Source: Alteromonadaceae bacterium | GTDB lineage: Bacteria; Pseudomonadota; Gammaproteobacteria; Enterobacterales; Alteromonadaceae | Length of the DNA: 34,287 nt | NCBI GenBank assembly: GCA_002691625.1 | Contig: NZIK01000027.1 | Span: 120,850-155,136, forward strand | Reading direction: 5' to 3' | In this document: positions 24,455 through 33,841 of the stretch, one piece after another | Layout of the letters: every line of letters starts with the position of its first letter | Numbering within the stretch: position 1 is the stretch's first letter | The notes under the pieces: generated by a model | Databases searched by the model: none | Told to the model about the DNA's origin: nothing | The model's input: the letters and a program-made list of their open reading frames with translations, nothing else | Position numbers and translations under genes: made by a program

Positions 24455-25570
24455 ATGAAACAAGTGCTAGATAATATTACCGCTCAAATTAAAAAGCGCC
24501 CTGTACTTTTGGTGGTTATCCCTTGGCTGATTTACGCAGTTTATCTGACGTTTATTGCTGCACCCAAATATGAGAGCACCAGTCAGCTAGTGGTTAAATC
24601 TGCCGATGGCGCTAATAGTTTTGACCCTTCTTCGATGCTAATGAGCAGCGTCACCGGAGTAGCCAGTACCAATGACAGTCAATTGGTTGTTGCCTTCGTA
24701 CAATCTGCCGACATGCTCCACTACCTCGATAAAACGATAGGCTTACGTGAGCACTATATTTCTTCAGAAGGAGACTTTATTAGTAGGCTCTCCTCGAATC
24801 ACAGCGAAGAGGATTTTATCGAATATTACCTTGCCAACACCGAAGTAATAATTGATTCAAACACCAGCGTGATTGAGCTCTCGGCCAGAGCATATGACCC
24901 TGCTTATGCACAGTTGATTAGTCAGACCATAGTTAAGCGTGCAGAACAGTTCATCAACGAGATTAGTAACAACCTGGCTAAGTCACGGCTGGCTTTTGCA
25001 CAAAGCGAACACGATATTGTTGAAGAGAAATTACAAAATGCCAAACTTGCTCTAATCGATTTTCAAACAAAATATAACGTGTTGGACCCAAATGCTGAAG
25101 GTCTTGCCATTCAAAATATTGCGTTTTCTTTGGAAGCCACAATGGCCCAAAAGGAAGCCGAGCTGAACACCTTAAAAAGAATCATGTCTGACTCTGCGCC
25201 GGAGATAATCTCTCTGAAACGTCAAATCAGAGCACTGGAAGAGCAAATTAGCAGTCAGAAAACCAAAATCAGTGATGCCCTAAACGGTGATGAAAAACTA
25301 TCGATTAACCAGCTAATGGCGCAGTATTCTAATTTACAGGTGCAAGCCGAGCTTGCCATGCAAGCATATGGCTCATCTCTGATGACTCTGGAAAATGCAC
25401 GTGTCGATACTTACCAACAAATTCAGCATCTGGTCACCATCGAATCACCAACGCTACCCGATGAGGCCGCCTACCCTAAAACAGTTTATAACCTGGTTTT
25501 GTTTGGCGTTATGCTCATAATGGCTTTCATCGCGGGCCGCATTATTATTGCCACTATCAAAGAATTGTAA
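24455..25570 (+). CDS. kpsE: Capsule export inner-membrane adaptor KpsE (Wzz/PCP family)
   Basis: Polysaccharide co-polymerase-like protein that bridges KpsMT and KpsD through the periplasm. The 371 residues have an N-terminal membrane helix at about 16-35, the Wzz-like APKYESTSQLVVKSADG, a long helical periplasmic part (about 160-300) rich in Ala/Glu/Gln/Lys with heptad character, the Pro-rich PTLPDEAAYPK before the end, and a C-terminal helix at about 347-366. There is no tyrosine-kinase domain, so it is not a Wzc protein. It is the last gene of the kps run here; no kpsC, kpsS, kpsF or kpsU follows. Confidence 0.87.
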   Translation: MKQVLDNITAQIKKRPVLLVVIPWLIYAVYLTFIAAPKYESTSQLVVKSADGANSFDPSSMLMSSVTGVASTNDSQLVVAFVQSADMLHYLDKTIGLREHYISSEGDFISRLSSNHSEEDFIEYYLANTEVIIDSNTSVIELSARAYDPAYAQLISQTIVKRAEQFINEISNNLAKSRLAFAQSEHDIVEEKLQNAKLALIDFQTKYNVLDPNAEGLAIQNIAFSLEATMAQKEAELNTLKRIMSDSAPEIISLKRQIRALEEQISSQKTKISDALNGDEKLSINQLMAQYSNLQVQAELAMQAYGSSLMTLENARVDTYQQIQHLVTIESPTLPDEAAYPKTVYNLVLFGVMLIMAFIAGRIIIATIKEL

Positions 25571-25600
25571 GTCAAACGCTACAATAAGATGATAACCGAT

Positions 25601-25646
25601 TTCCCGCCACGAGCAGTGCTTTAACTAAGGTAGCTTGTGTCGGGAA
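25601..25646. repeat. Imperfect stem-loop between kpsE and the peptide transporter
   Basis: TTCCCGCCAC (25601-25610) pairs with GTGTCGGGAA (25637-25646) at 9 of 10 positions around a 26-nt loop that can fold again (GCT...AGC). No T-run follows, so it is not an ordinary terminator. A second short hairpin, CCTCT/AGAGG, lies at 25651-25666. Confidence 0.5.
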
Positions 25647-25663
25647 TCATCCTCTAGTATAAG
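25635..25663 (+). promoter_or_regulatory. Possible promoter of the peptide transporter
   Basis: -35-like TTGTGT (25635-25640), 17-bp spacer, -10 TATAAG (25658-25663). The -10 lies in the loop and right arm of the CCTCT/AGAGG hairpin. The leader to the GTG start would be about 80 nt. Confidence 0.4.
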
Positions 25664-25752
25664 AGGGATAACCCGTGTACAAGCAGCTCCTGCCTGCAGA
25701 CAGTGCACCCAGACGATAATAAATTTAAATAAAAACTATATGGAACTCTGTT

Positions 25753-27282
25753 GTGACAACAAAAACTTCTAACGACACCAGGTTTTTCGGCCATCCTAAG
25801 GGTCTGAGAACGTTATTTTTTACCGAAATGTGGGAGCGCATGAGCTACTATGGCATGCGTGCTCTGCTTGTACTGTTTATGACAGCCAGCTTGCAAACAC
25901 AAGGCCTCGGCTTCACCGTAGCCTCAGCCGGCGCCATTTATGGCCTGTATACCGGGGCGGTATACTTTCTTGGCTTACCCGGAGGTTGGCTTGCTGACCG
26001 TCTGATTGGCGGTAAAAAAGCCGTTTGGTACGGCGGTTTAATTATCTTCGCCGGACACATTGTACTGGCTGTCGACCTGCAAAACCTTTTCTTTGTCGGA
26101 CTTATTCTGGTTGCTACAGGTACAGGGTTACTTAAGCCAAACATTTCGGCCATGGTCGGTCAGCAATATGGTGACGATGATAGCCGCCGGGACAGTGGCT
26201 ATGCCCTTTACTACATGGGCATAAACATCGGTTCTTTGATTGCGTATCTGGTCACAGGTTACCTGCAGGAGAACTGGGGCTGGCACTATGCATTTGGCGC
26301 CGCTGCAGTGGGTATGGGCTTTGGTCTCGTGCAGTACTACTTTAGTAACCGTTCTTTAGCTGCAGAGTCGGTTGAACCTGCAAACCCATATGTTGGTGCA
26401 GCGAAACAGCGTGCCTGGCTAAGTGTATTCGGTGTGCTGGCAGCAGCCATTGTGGTCATTATCCTGGCACATATGGGCACCATTGTTATCGAGCCCGTCG
26501 CTCTTGCGGAAAAAGTCGCTATTATTTTCACCGCCATTTTCTTTGTTTATTTCGGTTTCATCTATTTTAAAGGTGAGTTAAGCGATAATGAAAAGCAACG
26601 TATGTGGGCCCTGTTTTTAGTCTGTGTTGCCTCTGCGTGCTTCTGGTCAGGCTTCGAACAAGCTGGCTCTTCATTGAATTTATTCGCCCAAAACTATACC
26701 GATCGCGCACTGGAAAGTGGCTCATGGCTGACGTCATGGTTTGGTATGGATGCAATTCCTACCGTGTGGTTCCAGCTCTCTAATTCACTGTTTATTATTA
26801 TTCTGTCGCCGTTTTTTGCAGCACTTTGGATTAACCTTGCCAAGCGCATGATTGATCCCTCTTATACCATTAAGTGTGCAATCGGTATTGTGATTATGGC
26901 TTCAGGCTTCCTGGTCATGTTTATGGCATCTCAATATGCGGCGCAGGGACTTAAAGTAGCTCCTATGTGGCTGGTAACTACTTACTTCCTGCATACCGTC
27001 GGCGAACTTTGCCTTAGCCCGGTAGCACTAAGTGCGGTAAGTAAATTGTCACCTAAGCGTTTTGCCGGTCAAATGATGGGCGTATTCGTGCTCACCTACT
27101 CAATTGGTAATATTATTGCAGGCCTGCTTTCAGGCAACTTTGACCCTGAGAACGTGCAGGAAATGCCAAACCTGTATTTGCAAATCGCCCTGTTTAGTAT
27201 TGCTATTGCTATTGTGATTGGTCTTATGAGCTTTAAATCACGATTCTGGGAAAAAGCCGGTATCGGGGAAAAGACGCAATAA
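25753..27282 (+). CDS. Proton-dependent oligopeptide symporter (POT/PTR2 family)
   Basis: Inner-membrane di/tripeptide-proton symporter of the major facilitator superfamily. The 509 residues give about 14 hydrophobic helices, as in bacterial DtpA-type members. The proton-coupling motif ExxER is present in FFTEMWERMSYYGMRALLV (about residues 18-40), and the PTR2 signature in YALYYMGINIGSLIAYL. GTGLLKPNISAMVGQQY is also typical. The start is GTG 25753 with GGAA seven bases upstream. It stands alone, 182 bp after kpsE, and ends in a strong terminator. The exact substrate range cannot be read; dtpA, dtpB or dtpD-type naming would be a guess. Confidence 0.93.
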   Translation: MTTKTSNDTRFFGHPKGLRTLFFTEMWERMSYYGMRALLVLFMTASLQTQGLGFTVASAGAIYGLYTGAVYFLGLPGGWLADRLIGGKKAVWYGGLIIFAGHIVLAVDLQNLFFVGLILVATGTGLLKPNISAMVGQQYGDDDSRRDSGYALYYMGINIGSLIAYLVTGYLQENWGWHYAFGAAAVGMGFGLVQYYFSNRSLAAESVEPANPYVGAAKQRAWLSVFGVLAAAIVVIILAHMGTIVIEPVALAEKVAIIFTAIFFVYFGFIYFKGELSDNEKQRMWALFLVCVASACFWSGFEQAGSSLNLFAQNYTDRALESGSWLTSWFGMDAIPTVWFQLSNSLFIIILSPFFAALWINLAKRMIDPSYTIKCAIGIVIMASGFLVMFMASQYAAQGLKVAPMWLVTTYFLHTVGELCLSPVALSAVSKLSPKRFAGQMMGVFVLTYSIGNIIAGLLSGNFDPENVQEMPNLYLQIALFSIAIAIVIGLMSFKSRFWEKAGIGEKTQ

Positions 27283-27324
27283 CGCCCCCTGTGTTTTAAA
27301 CACTGGCTGATTGCCATACAATAC

Positions 27325-27355
27325 CCGCCGTGACGTCATGTCCCGGCGGTTTTTT
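27325..27355 (+). terminator. Intrinsic terminator after the peptide transporter
   Basis: CCGCCG / CGGCGG stem (27325-27330 and 27344-27349), 13-nt loop, then six T. It lies 43 bp past the stop and 15 bp before the next start. Confidence 0.8.
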
Positions 27356-27369
27356 ATTAAGAGCACTTT

Positions 27370-27672
27370 ATGCATTTATATTTTTCGACGCGCAATATTC
27401 CTGGTTTAGCTGGCCTGCCTTTAGCAGAACGTATGCGCAGACTGGAACGAGCGGCAAAAAAACTCACGGTTCCGGAAAAGACCGTACTGAACATTCTTAA
27501 ACTACTGGTGATTGTACCTGCGTTTGCACTACTCCTTCGTGTTGCAGCAGACTGGACGTCACTTTTATGGGCATTGCTGGTTTTCCTGCTGTATCCCATT
27601 ATTGTGAAACCTGTACAATACTCGTTAAGCGCCAAATATTTAGAATCGTTGTCACACAAGGATAAGCAATGA
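27370..27672 (+). CDS. Small two-helix membrane protein, unknown function
   Basis: The 100-residue protein begins [20 protein letters not shown], followed by a charged amphipathic segment ([18 protein letters not shown]) and two hydrophobic helices at about 43-60 and 66-82, then a short polar tail. The [17 protein letters not shown] opening resembles uncharacterised proteins of Alteromonadales (possibly the DUF6170 group, from memory). Its stop overlaps the galE ATG by 4 bases (ATGA), so the two are probably co-translated, which supports it being a real gene. No function can be assigned. Confidence 0.75.
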   Translation: MHLYFSTRNIPGLAGLPLAERMRRLERAAKKLTVPEKTVLNILKLLVIVPAFALLLRVAADWTSLLWALLVFLLYPIIVKPVQYSLSAKYLESLSHKDKQ

Positions 27673-28682
27673 AAACAATACTTGTCACCGGTGGAGCTGG
27701 CTATATCGGCAGCCACACCGTACTGCAATTACTGGAAGCGGATTATGAGGTTGTAGTATTTGATAACCTCAGTAATGCCTCAGAGGAATCTCTCAAGCGC
27801 GTGTCAGCCTTAACAGGCAAAGCCGTAACATTTGTACAGGGTGATATCCGTGACACTGAGCAGCTCGATGAGGTGTTCTCAAACCATGACATCGATGCCG
27901 TCATTCACTTCGCCGGCTTAAAAGCCGTTGGAGAATCGGTTCAAAAGCCATTGGAATACTATGAAAACAATGTCTACGGCTCTGTCGCGCTATGTGATGT
28001 AATGCGCAAACACAACGTTAAGAACATTGTTTTCAGTTCATCAGCCACCGTTTATGGCGATCCGGTTTCATTACCGTTACGTGAAGATATGGCTAATGGT
28101 CAGCCAACGAACCCTTACGGTATGTCCAAACTGATGGTAGAGACTATTCTGACCGATCTGTATCAGTCAGACGAAGCCTGGAATATCGTGTTACTACGCT
28201 ATTTCAATCCTGTGGGGGCGCATCCTTCCGGTCAGATTGGCGAAGACCCTAACGGTATTCCCAATAATCTGATGCCATATATCTCCCAGGTCGCGTCTGG
28301 CAAACTCGAACAATTAGCCGTATTTGGTGATGACTATGACACCCCGGATGGCACCGGTGTACGGGATTATATTCATGTAGAAGATTTAGCTAATGGCCAT
28401 TTGAAAGCCATTGAACGTCTTGACCTGAATATGGGACTGGATATCTATAATCTGGGTACCGGTCAGGGTTACTCCGTTCTGGAAATGATTAAGGCCTTCG
28501 AAAAAGCCTGTGGCAAGTCTATAAACTACAAGATTGCACCGCGTCGTTCAGGCGACGTAGCAGCCTGTTATGCCGATCCCACCAAAGCGGCTACCGAGCT
28601 TAACTGGAACGCTCAGAAAACCCTCGAGAATATGTGTGAAAATGCCTGGCACTGGCAATCACAAAACCCACAGGGTTATTAA
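27669..28682 (+). CDS. galE: UDP-glucose 4-epimerase
   Basis: Interconverts UDP-glucose and UDP-galactose with tightly bound NAD+. The 337 residues match GalE in length (E. coli 338) and show the Rossmann [44 protein letters not shown], the serine cluster SSSATVYGD, the catalytic Tyr150-x3-Lys154 pair ([11 protein letters not shown]), [12 protein letters not shown] and [13 protein letters not shown]. It overlaps the small membrane gene upstream and is followed by a bidirectional terminator. It complements galU and ugd in supplying precursors for surface glycans. Confidence 0.96.
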   Translation: MKTILVTGGAGYIGSHTVLQLLEADYEVVVFDNLSNASEESLKRVSALTGKAVTFVQGDIRDTEQLDEVFSNHDIDAVIHFAGLKAVGESVQKPLEYYENNVYGSVALCDVMRKHNVKNIVFSSSATVYGDPVSLPLREDMANGQPTNPYGMSKLMVETILTDLYQSDEAWNIVLLRYFNPVGAHPSGQIGEDPNGIPNNLMPYISQVASGKLEQLAVFGDDYDTPDGTGVRDYIHVEDLANGHLKAIERLDLNMGLDIYNLGTGQGYSVLEMIKAFEKACGKSINYKIAPRRSGDVAACYADPTKAATELNWNAQKTLENMCENAWHWQSQNPQGY

Positions 28683-28695
28683 CCCTTAAAATAAC

Positions 28696-28717
28696 AAAGG
28701 CGCTTAACGCGCCTTTT
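28696..28717. terminator. Bidirectional terminator between galE and mlaA
   Basis: AAAGGCGC and GCGCCTTT around a 5-nt loop, with TTTT on the plus strand and AAA-preceded T-run on the minus strand. It lies 14 bp past galE and 11 bp past mlaA, which are convergent. Confidence 0.85.
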
Positions 28718-28727
28718 GTTTAACTCT

Positions 28728-29585
28728 CTAATTATCTTTTGCTTCGTCCAGTGGCTCACTTTCCAGGTCCACATCGTCAAACAACGCCTCAAATTCGTCG
28801 AACTCTTCGGCTTCTTCTTCATCGGGCTGCGCATCGAGGTTTTTACCATCGGTCACCCGAAACTCAAGGTTCTGAAAATAGATGTTTTTAACCTGCTCGT
28901 AAGGGTCTCTGGCGTTTTCGATCTGCCCTTCCTGACCAAGCAGCTGAGCACGAGCTTCCAGCGCGCCAATGGTAAACCTTAACACGTTAAGATTACCAGT
29001 CATCAGGGTCATCGGAAAATAAAGGTTATCCACAATATCCCCGGTAAAGCTGCGCGGATCGCTGGGCCCCCGAGCGGGTAACATTAAAAATGGACCGCTT
29101 CCTACTCCCCACTTTCCGAGGGTCTCGCCAAACTCTTCTTCCTGCCGTTGTAAGCCCATAGCTCCCGCAACATCAAAGAAACCCGCGACACCAACCGTCG
29201 AGTTAATAACAAAACGGGTAAAGCTATCAAAAGAAGGCCCTACCTTCCCCTGCAAGAGGTTATTCAGCATATTGGCAGGTTCGGCCAGGTTTTCCACCGC
29301 ATTAGAGAGGCCGGTACGGGCAAAACCGGGAACTACGGTGACATAAGTGGTTGCGGCAGGACGCAGCAGATACTTATCGAGGATTTCCCAGTTAAAATCC
29401 CACACAACGCGGTTAACGCTCTCCAGCGGGTCGCGCGGATCAGAGTAGTCAGACGGTGCGCTGGCAGAGTTGGCCTGCGCGCTGGCCTGTGCCTGCTGCT
29501 CAGCATTATTGCTGGCGCAGCCCGAAAGAAACAAAGCGCCAGAGAAAAGGAGAAATATCGAAAAGCTACGCATAGATAATGTCAC
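28728..29585 (-). CDS. mlaA: Phospholipid-binding lipoprotein MlaA (VacJ)
   Basis: Outer-membrane lipoprotein that removes mislocalised phospholipids from the outer leaflet and passes them to the Mla pathway. The 285 residues have a signal peptide with lipobox LSGC, then the family core YSDPRDPLESVNRVVWDFNW, RFVINSTVGVAGFFDVA, EEFGETLGKWGVGSGPFLML and FPMTLM. The C-terminus is a strongly acidic tail (about 245-285, for example DEEEAEEFDEFEALFDDVD) that makes it longer than E. coli MlaA (251). The start is GTG 29585, six bases after an AGGA and overlapping the ccmI stop. An ATG at 29573 is also possible but its distance to the AGGA is too long. Being coupled to ccmI puts it at the 3' end of the ccm operon. 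Confidence 0.92.
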   Translation of the reverse strand: MTLSMRSFSIFLLFSGALFLSGCASNNAEQQAQASAQANSASAPSDYSDPRDPLESVNRVVWDFNWEILDKYLLRPAATTYVTVVPGFARTGLSNAVENLAEPANMLNNLLQGKVGPSFDSFTRFVINSTVGVAGFFDVAGAMGLQRQEEEFGETLGKWGVGSGPFLMLPARGPSDPRSFTGDIVDNLYFPMTLMTGNLNVLRFTIGALEARAQLLGQEGQIENARDPYEQVKNIYFQNLEFRVTDGKNLDAQPDEEEAEEFDEFEALFDDVDLESEPLDEAKDN

Positions 29586-30808
29586 ATTAATTCCTTGTTG
29601 ATTACGATGGTTTGATCGATAACTTTGCCGTTTTCCACAGCAGCCTCCGTAGTACCTTCAAGATCGCCAGGTTGAGCAGGCGCTTCCTGATCCGTTGAAA
29701 TACGGGCAATCAGGCGGGCTGTTGAAAGTTGTTCCAGTGAATAATTAGGTGCCATAGCATTCTCACTGGTTAACGTCACAGTTAACGGTAAATTTTCTAA
29801 AGGTAACCTTAATACCGCAGCGGGCATCCGGTTGTCACTGTTAGCATCCTGGGCAAACACAAATAAAAACCCATTATCCGGCAGATTGGCTACCAACTCT
29901 TCACTGATTTCTACAGTCAGATTGAAGCCGGTGATGGCCGCTTTTGCCGGTTGCTCTCCATTTAAACTGGCCAACCTTTCAGTTAACTGCATGGCGATAG
30001 GACTGTCAGCAGGAAGCTTCCCCTCCAGCCTGGCAAGACTATCAGCCAATAGTACCTTATCGCCTAACCGGCCAGCTACAACTGCCTGCATTAGTACCAG
30101 GTTATCATTTTGTTGTTGCTCTTCAATCAGTGAGGCTAATAAACGCCGGGCGTTTTCAAGCTGAGCCTTGTCATCACTCATCATCAGTGCACGGGCATAG
30201 GTCATGCGCACGTTTTCGTCATCAGGCGAGAAATGCAGCGCTTTCTCTAGCGCCGCGTAGGCTTCTTCTGTCTGACTCAGTGCCATCCAGATACGGCCCA
30301 GATACATCCACCCCTGACCATCTTCAGGGTTTTCCTGCAGACGCTTTCGGATAGCCAGCGTCAACTGCTGAAAATCCTGCGGGGTAAAATTTTCGCCCTG
30401 CCCATCAGCCAGCTTGGCACTGAGCTTGGGTAACGCATCAAGCGCTGCCTGTGCGTCCTGTAAATGCTCAATATTACTGGCTTTAAAATAAGCAAAGCCA
30501 CCCACGAGCAAGGCCAACAAAGCACCACAAGCTAATACAAAAGAAGCGTTTGCTGATCCGTTAGATTCCGTCTGTTGCTCTTCTACCAGCGATATTTTAA
30601 TTTCATCGCTGGCCTGACGCATGTCCTGCTCACTGAGCAAGCCTTCGTCGACTTCGCGCTGCAATTCCTTTAAGCGCTCTTTCACCACGGCAATGTTAGC
30701 CTGGGTAAGATTTTCCTGTTCCGGACGCTGCTTTAACCAGGGTAAAACCACCAGCAGGATCAACATGGCTATCAATACAATGACAGCCCCAATAAACATC
30801 CACGACAT
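29582..30808 (-). CDS. ccmI: Cytochrome c maturation protein CcmI (TPR)
   Basis: Membrane protein that holds apocytochrome c for haem attachment by CcmF/CcmH. The 408 residues start with a membrane helix (about 5-24), a cytoplasmic heptad-rich stretch (LKELQREVDEGLLSEQDM, the CcmI hallmark), a second membrane helix at about 91-110, and a periplasmic TPR region at about 150-280 (GWMYLGRIWMALSQTEEAYA). A C-terminal beta domain follows (FNLTVEISEELVANLPDNG, FVFAQDANSDNRMPAAVLRL). In E. coli this protein is fused to CcmH; here it is a separate gene whose ATG overlaps the ccmH stop by 1 base. Confidence 0.92.
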   Translation of the reverse strand: MSWMFIGAVIVLIAMLILLVVLPWLKQRPEQENLTQANIAVVKERLKELQREVDEGLLSEQDMRQASDEIKISLVEEQQTESNGSANASFVLACGALLALLVGGFAYFKASNIEHLQDAQAALDALPKLSAKLADGQGENFTPQDFQQLTLAIRKRLQENPEDGQGWMYLGRIWMALSQTEEAYAALEKALHFSPDDENVRMTYARALMMSDDKAQLENARRLLASLIEEQQQNDNLVLMQAVVAGRLGDKVLLADSLARLEGKLPADSPIAMQLTERLASLNGEQPAKAAITGFNLTVEISEELVANLPDNGFLFVFAQDANSDNRMPAAVLRLPLENLPLTVTLTSENAMAPNYSLEQLSTARLIARISTDQEAPAQPGDLEGTTEAAVENGKVIDQTIVINKELM

Positions 30809-31251
30809 TACTTATCACCCTGCTTTAACATCGCCTCTGCTTTGGCCAGCTTGGCGGCCATATCCTCCAGCGGTGTCGACTTCCGTCGCACAATCACTAT
30901 CACAAACGCCAGCAAGGCGAATAACACTGGCGCCAGCCATAACCACATAGTCACCGGCGTTACCGGTGGCTTATAGCTGATAAAATCGCCGTAGCGGGTC
31001 TTCATGTAGTCAATGACTTCATCGCCGGTTTTACCCTGCTTTACCAGGTTATACACCTTACGGCGCATGTCATGGGCAATCATGGCGTCAGAATCGGCAA
31101 TATTCTGGTTCTGACACATAGGGCAGCGAAGCTCCTCGGTAAGCGACAAAAACAACTGACGCTGCTGCGGCGTATCAAACTCATAGCTATCTTCAGTGGC
31201 CACAACCGATGCAGAGATAAGTAGTAAGACCGTGAGTATTACTGTTTTCAT
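30808..31251 (-). CDS. ccmH: Cytochrome c maturation thioredoxin-like protein CcmH
   Basis: Periplasmic, membrane-anchored oxidoreductase that keeps the CXXCH cysteines of apocytochrome c ready for haem ligation. The 147 residues have an N-terminal signal (about 1-18), the redox motif LRCPMCQNQNIADS with Cys43 and Cys46, DMRRKVYNLVKQGKTGDEVI, YGDFISYKPPV and one C-terminal membrane helix (about 98-122). It overlaps ccmG by 4 bp and ccmI by 1 bp. The length equals the CcmH domain alone of the E. coli fusion. Confidence 0.95.
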   Translation of the reverse strand: MKTVILTVLLLISASVVATEDSYEFDTPQQRQLFLSLTEELRCPMCQNQNIADSDAMIAHDMRRKVYNLVKQGKTGDEVIDYMKTRYGDFISYKPPVTPVTMWLWLAPVLFALLAFVIVIVRRKSTPLEDMAAKLAKAEAMLKQGDK

Positions 31252-31847
31252 TCAGCTGAATTCTCCTGCGCCATTTCCTGTTGTAACTGCGCGTATAACG
31301 GGCCTACTTTATTGTTCCAGACACGTTCGTTGATATCACCGATATAATGCATACGGATCACACCGTTGTGGTCGATAAGAAAATGCTCTGGCGCGCCGGT
31401 CACGCCCAGGTCCAGTGCCGTATCACGGTACACATCGAAAATATGAAACTGGTAAGGATTACCAAAGCGACTGGTGATCTCTTCCACTTCCTGCTGGACC
31501 CGGTTTAAGGTCTTGGTACCAAACTCCGGATCAAGATCCTGATCGAAATATAAACCAACGATGCTGATCCCTTCCTGTTCAGTAAGCTCAGTCAGATAAG
31601 GCAATTCCACGGCGCAGGTCACGCACCAGACGCCCCACACATTCAGTAAAGTTACCTTACCTTTGAATACCTCAGGCGTATAAGTCGTTTCCGGTTTCAT
31701 CAGGTCCGGCAACGAAAAAGCCGGCATGGGTTTGCCTTTAACCTGGGAATCAAGCTCCCTGGGATCAGAAAACAAACCACTGAACAAAAACACCACCAAT
31801 ACCAGAAAGGCCAGCAGCGGTACGCCGAAAATCATTATCTTCTTCAT
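31248..31847 (-). CDS. ccmG: Thiol:disulfide interchange protein CcmG/DsbE
   Basis: Membrane-tethered thioredoxin-fold protein that receives electrons from CcdA/DsbD and reduces the CcmH/apocytochrome disulfide. The 199 residues contain an uncleaved N-terminal helix (about 4-24), KPMPAFSLPDLM, and the active site Cys75-Val-Thr-Cys78 in NVWGVWCVTCAVELPYL, where many relatives have WCPTC or WCxSC. YFDQDLDPEFGTKT follows, and then the conserved cis-proline region GVTGAPEHFLIDHNGVI. It is coupled to ccmF and ccmH by 4-bp overlaps. Confidence 0.93.
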   Translation of the reverse strand: MKKIMIFGVPLLAFLVLVVFLFSGLFSDPRELDSQVKGKPMPAFSLPDLMKPETTYTPEVFKGKVTLLNVWGVWCVTCAVELPYLTELTEQEGISIVGLYFDQDLDPEFGTKTLNRVQQEVEEITSRFGNPYQFHIFDVYRDTALDLGVTGAPEHFLIDHNGVIRMHYIGDINERVWNNKVGPLYAQLQQEMAQENSAE

Positions 31848-33841
31848 GCTTCAACCTCCTCGCCGGTTGCTACACCGCCTACCGCAGTGCGTACTTTAGC
31901 CACTTTAGCCATGCGATAACGTTTATCACTCATCGAGCATATTCCGCCAATGGCCATGATGACAGCCCCGGCCCAAATCCAGGTGACAAAGGGTTTGATA
32001 TAAACGCGTATCGCCCAGGCACCATCGTCCAGAGGTTCTCCCATAGCGATAAACAGATCCCTGAAGATAGTCGAATAAATACCGGCTTCCGTCATCGGCA
32101 TACGCTGTACCAGATACAAGCGCTTCTCAGGCTCAAGATGCACCAGCTTATCACCCGACTCGTATACATCAAAAATGCCCACATCGGCGGTATAATTCGG
32201 CCCGTTGCGTTGCTCTACCTTGCGGAAGGCAAACTCGTAGCCCGATAAGGTGACGGACTCGCCCGGCATCATACGAACGTCTCTTTCCACTTCGTAATTA
32301 CTCACCAGCGTGATGCCAATCAGCGTTACCGCAAAGCCCAGGTGACCCAGAATCATCCCCCAATGACTCGGCGTAAGCTTACGCAGCCGTTCAAATGCAC
32401 TGAGGCTGGTATCCATGGCAGACACTCTTTGCACCACTTCTAACGTCGTTGTAATGAGGATCCAGGCACTTAGCACCAACCCCAACGCCGCCATGTAAGT
32501 GGGCGCATCGTAGGTATAGTTAATTAATACCCCGGCACTTACGCTTAAGCCAAAGGCAATTAATAGCGTTTTTTGCACCTGAGAGGCTGGTTGGTGTTTC
32601 CAGCGGGTTAGTGGTCCAAGACCCAAAAACAACACAAAGGGCACAATCAGCAGCGTGAACATCTGATTAAAGAACGGTGCGCCGATGGAAATAGACCCCA
32701 GTCCAAGCTCTTTATGCACCAGTGGTAAAAGTGTGCCCAGTAACACTACCAGCGTTGCTGCGCACAGGAACACGTTATTCCCCATCAGTAAGACTTCACG
32801 AGAAAACAGTTGGTAACGGCCCGGGCTTTTTAACTGCTGTGCACGCAGTGTATACAACACTAGACTGAAGCCGGTTAATAATACCAGAATGCCCAGAATA
32901 AAGAGTCCGCGTGCCGGGTCGCTGGCGAAGGAGTGTACCGAGACAATTACCCCCGAGCGCACCAGGAAAGTCCCCAATAAACTTAACGAGAAGGTGGCAA
33001 TAGCCAACAATACTGTCCAGGATTTAAACGCCTTACGTTTCTCCGTTACCGCCAGTGAGTGCATTAATGCGGTGCCCACCAGCCACGGCATAAAGGAGGC
33101 ATTTTCAACCGGATCCCAGAACCACCAGCCACCCCAGCCTAGCTCGTAATAGGCCCACCAGCTCCCGAGCGCAATGCCTACTGAGAGGAAGCTCCAGGCG
33201 GCAATTACCCAGGGCCGTGACCATCTCGCCCAGGTTGAATCAAGCTGTCCGGAAAGCAGCGCCGATACGGCAAACGCGAAAGCCACAGAAAACCCGACAT
33301 ACCCCATATACAGCATAGGTGGGTGAATGATCATGCCAAAGTCCTGCAGCAGCGGATTCAAATCCCGGCCATCTACCGGAAAATAAGGCAACATGCTGTC
33401 GAATGGATTAGAGGTCAGCAGAATAAACATATAAAAACCCACCGACACCAAGCCAAGTACTGCCAGCACCCGCGCAATCATAATTTGCGGAATACCGCGG
33501 CTAAACAGGGCTACGGCCACTGTCCATAATGACAACATCAGCACCCAGAGTAAAAACGAACCTTCGTGCCCGCCCCAGACGGCCGTGACCTTATAGTACA
33601 CCGGCAAACGGCTGTTAGAATTTTGCGCAACATAATTAAGCGAAAAGTCGTCGGTCACAAAGGCATAGACTAAACAGCCAAATGCCAGGGCAGTAAAACT
33701 AAACATGGCAATGGCCAGAGGACGGGCGGTGCCAATCATGGCATTGTGCCCTTTGAACGCTCCCCACAGCGGATAGACCGACAATAAAATGGAAGCAACC
33801 AGCGCCAGCGCGACGGCAATATTACCTATTTCGGGGATCAC
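31844..33841 (-). CDS. ccmF: Haem lyase subunit CcmF
   Basis: Large inner-membrane protein that takes haem from holo-CcmE and attaches it to apocytochrome c. The 665 residues form about 14-15 membrane helices. The haem-binding WWD signature is seen at about 228-253 ([20 protein letters not shown]). Conserved histidines are visible in [11 protein letters not shown] (His173), ALMHSL (His261) and [11 protein letters not shown], and [15 protein letters not shown] is also typical. The long periplasmic loop near the C-terminus (about 520-615) is present, so the protein is complete. ATG overlaps the ccmE stop by 4 bp. Confidence 0.96.
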   Translation of the reverse strand: MIPEIGNIAVALALVASILLSVYPLWGAFKGHNAMIGTARPLAIAMFSFTALAFGCLVYAFVTDDFSLNYVAQNSNSRLPVYYKVTAVWGGHEGSFLLWVLMLSLWTVAVALFSRGIPQIMIARVLAVLGLVSVGFYMFILLTSNPFDSMLPYFPVDGRDLNPLLQDFGMIIHPPMLYMGYVGFSVAFAFAVSALLSGQLDSTWARWSRPWVIAAWSFLSVGIALGSWWAYYELGWGGWWFWDPVENASFMPWLVGTALMHSLAVTEKRKAFKSWTVLLAIATFSLSLLGTFLVRSGVIVSVHSFASDPARGLFILGILVLLTGFSLVLYTLRAQQLKSPGRYQLFSREVLLMGNNVFLCAATLVVLLGTLLPLVHKELGLGSISIGAPFFNQMFTLLIVPFVLFLGLGPLTRWKHQPASQVQKTLLIAFGLSVSAGVLINYTYDAPTYMAALGLVLSAWILITTTLEVVQRVSAMDTSLSAFERLRKLTPSHWGMILGHLGFAVTLIGITLVSNYEVERDVRMMPGESVTLSGYEFAFRKVEQRNGPNYTADVGIFDVYESGDKLVHLEPEKRLYLVQRMPMTEAGIYSTIFRDLFIAMGEPLDDGAWAIRVYIKPFVTWIWAGAVIMAIGGICSMSDKRYRMAKVAKVRTAVGGVATGEEVEA

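Noticed and set aside
27291-27303. GTGTTT-T-AAACAC palindrome after the peptide symporter
   Set aside because: Too short and without a T-run to be a terminator; a much better terminator follows at 27325-27355.
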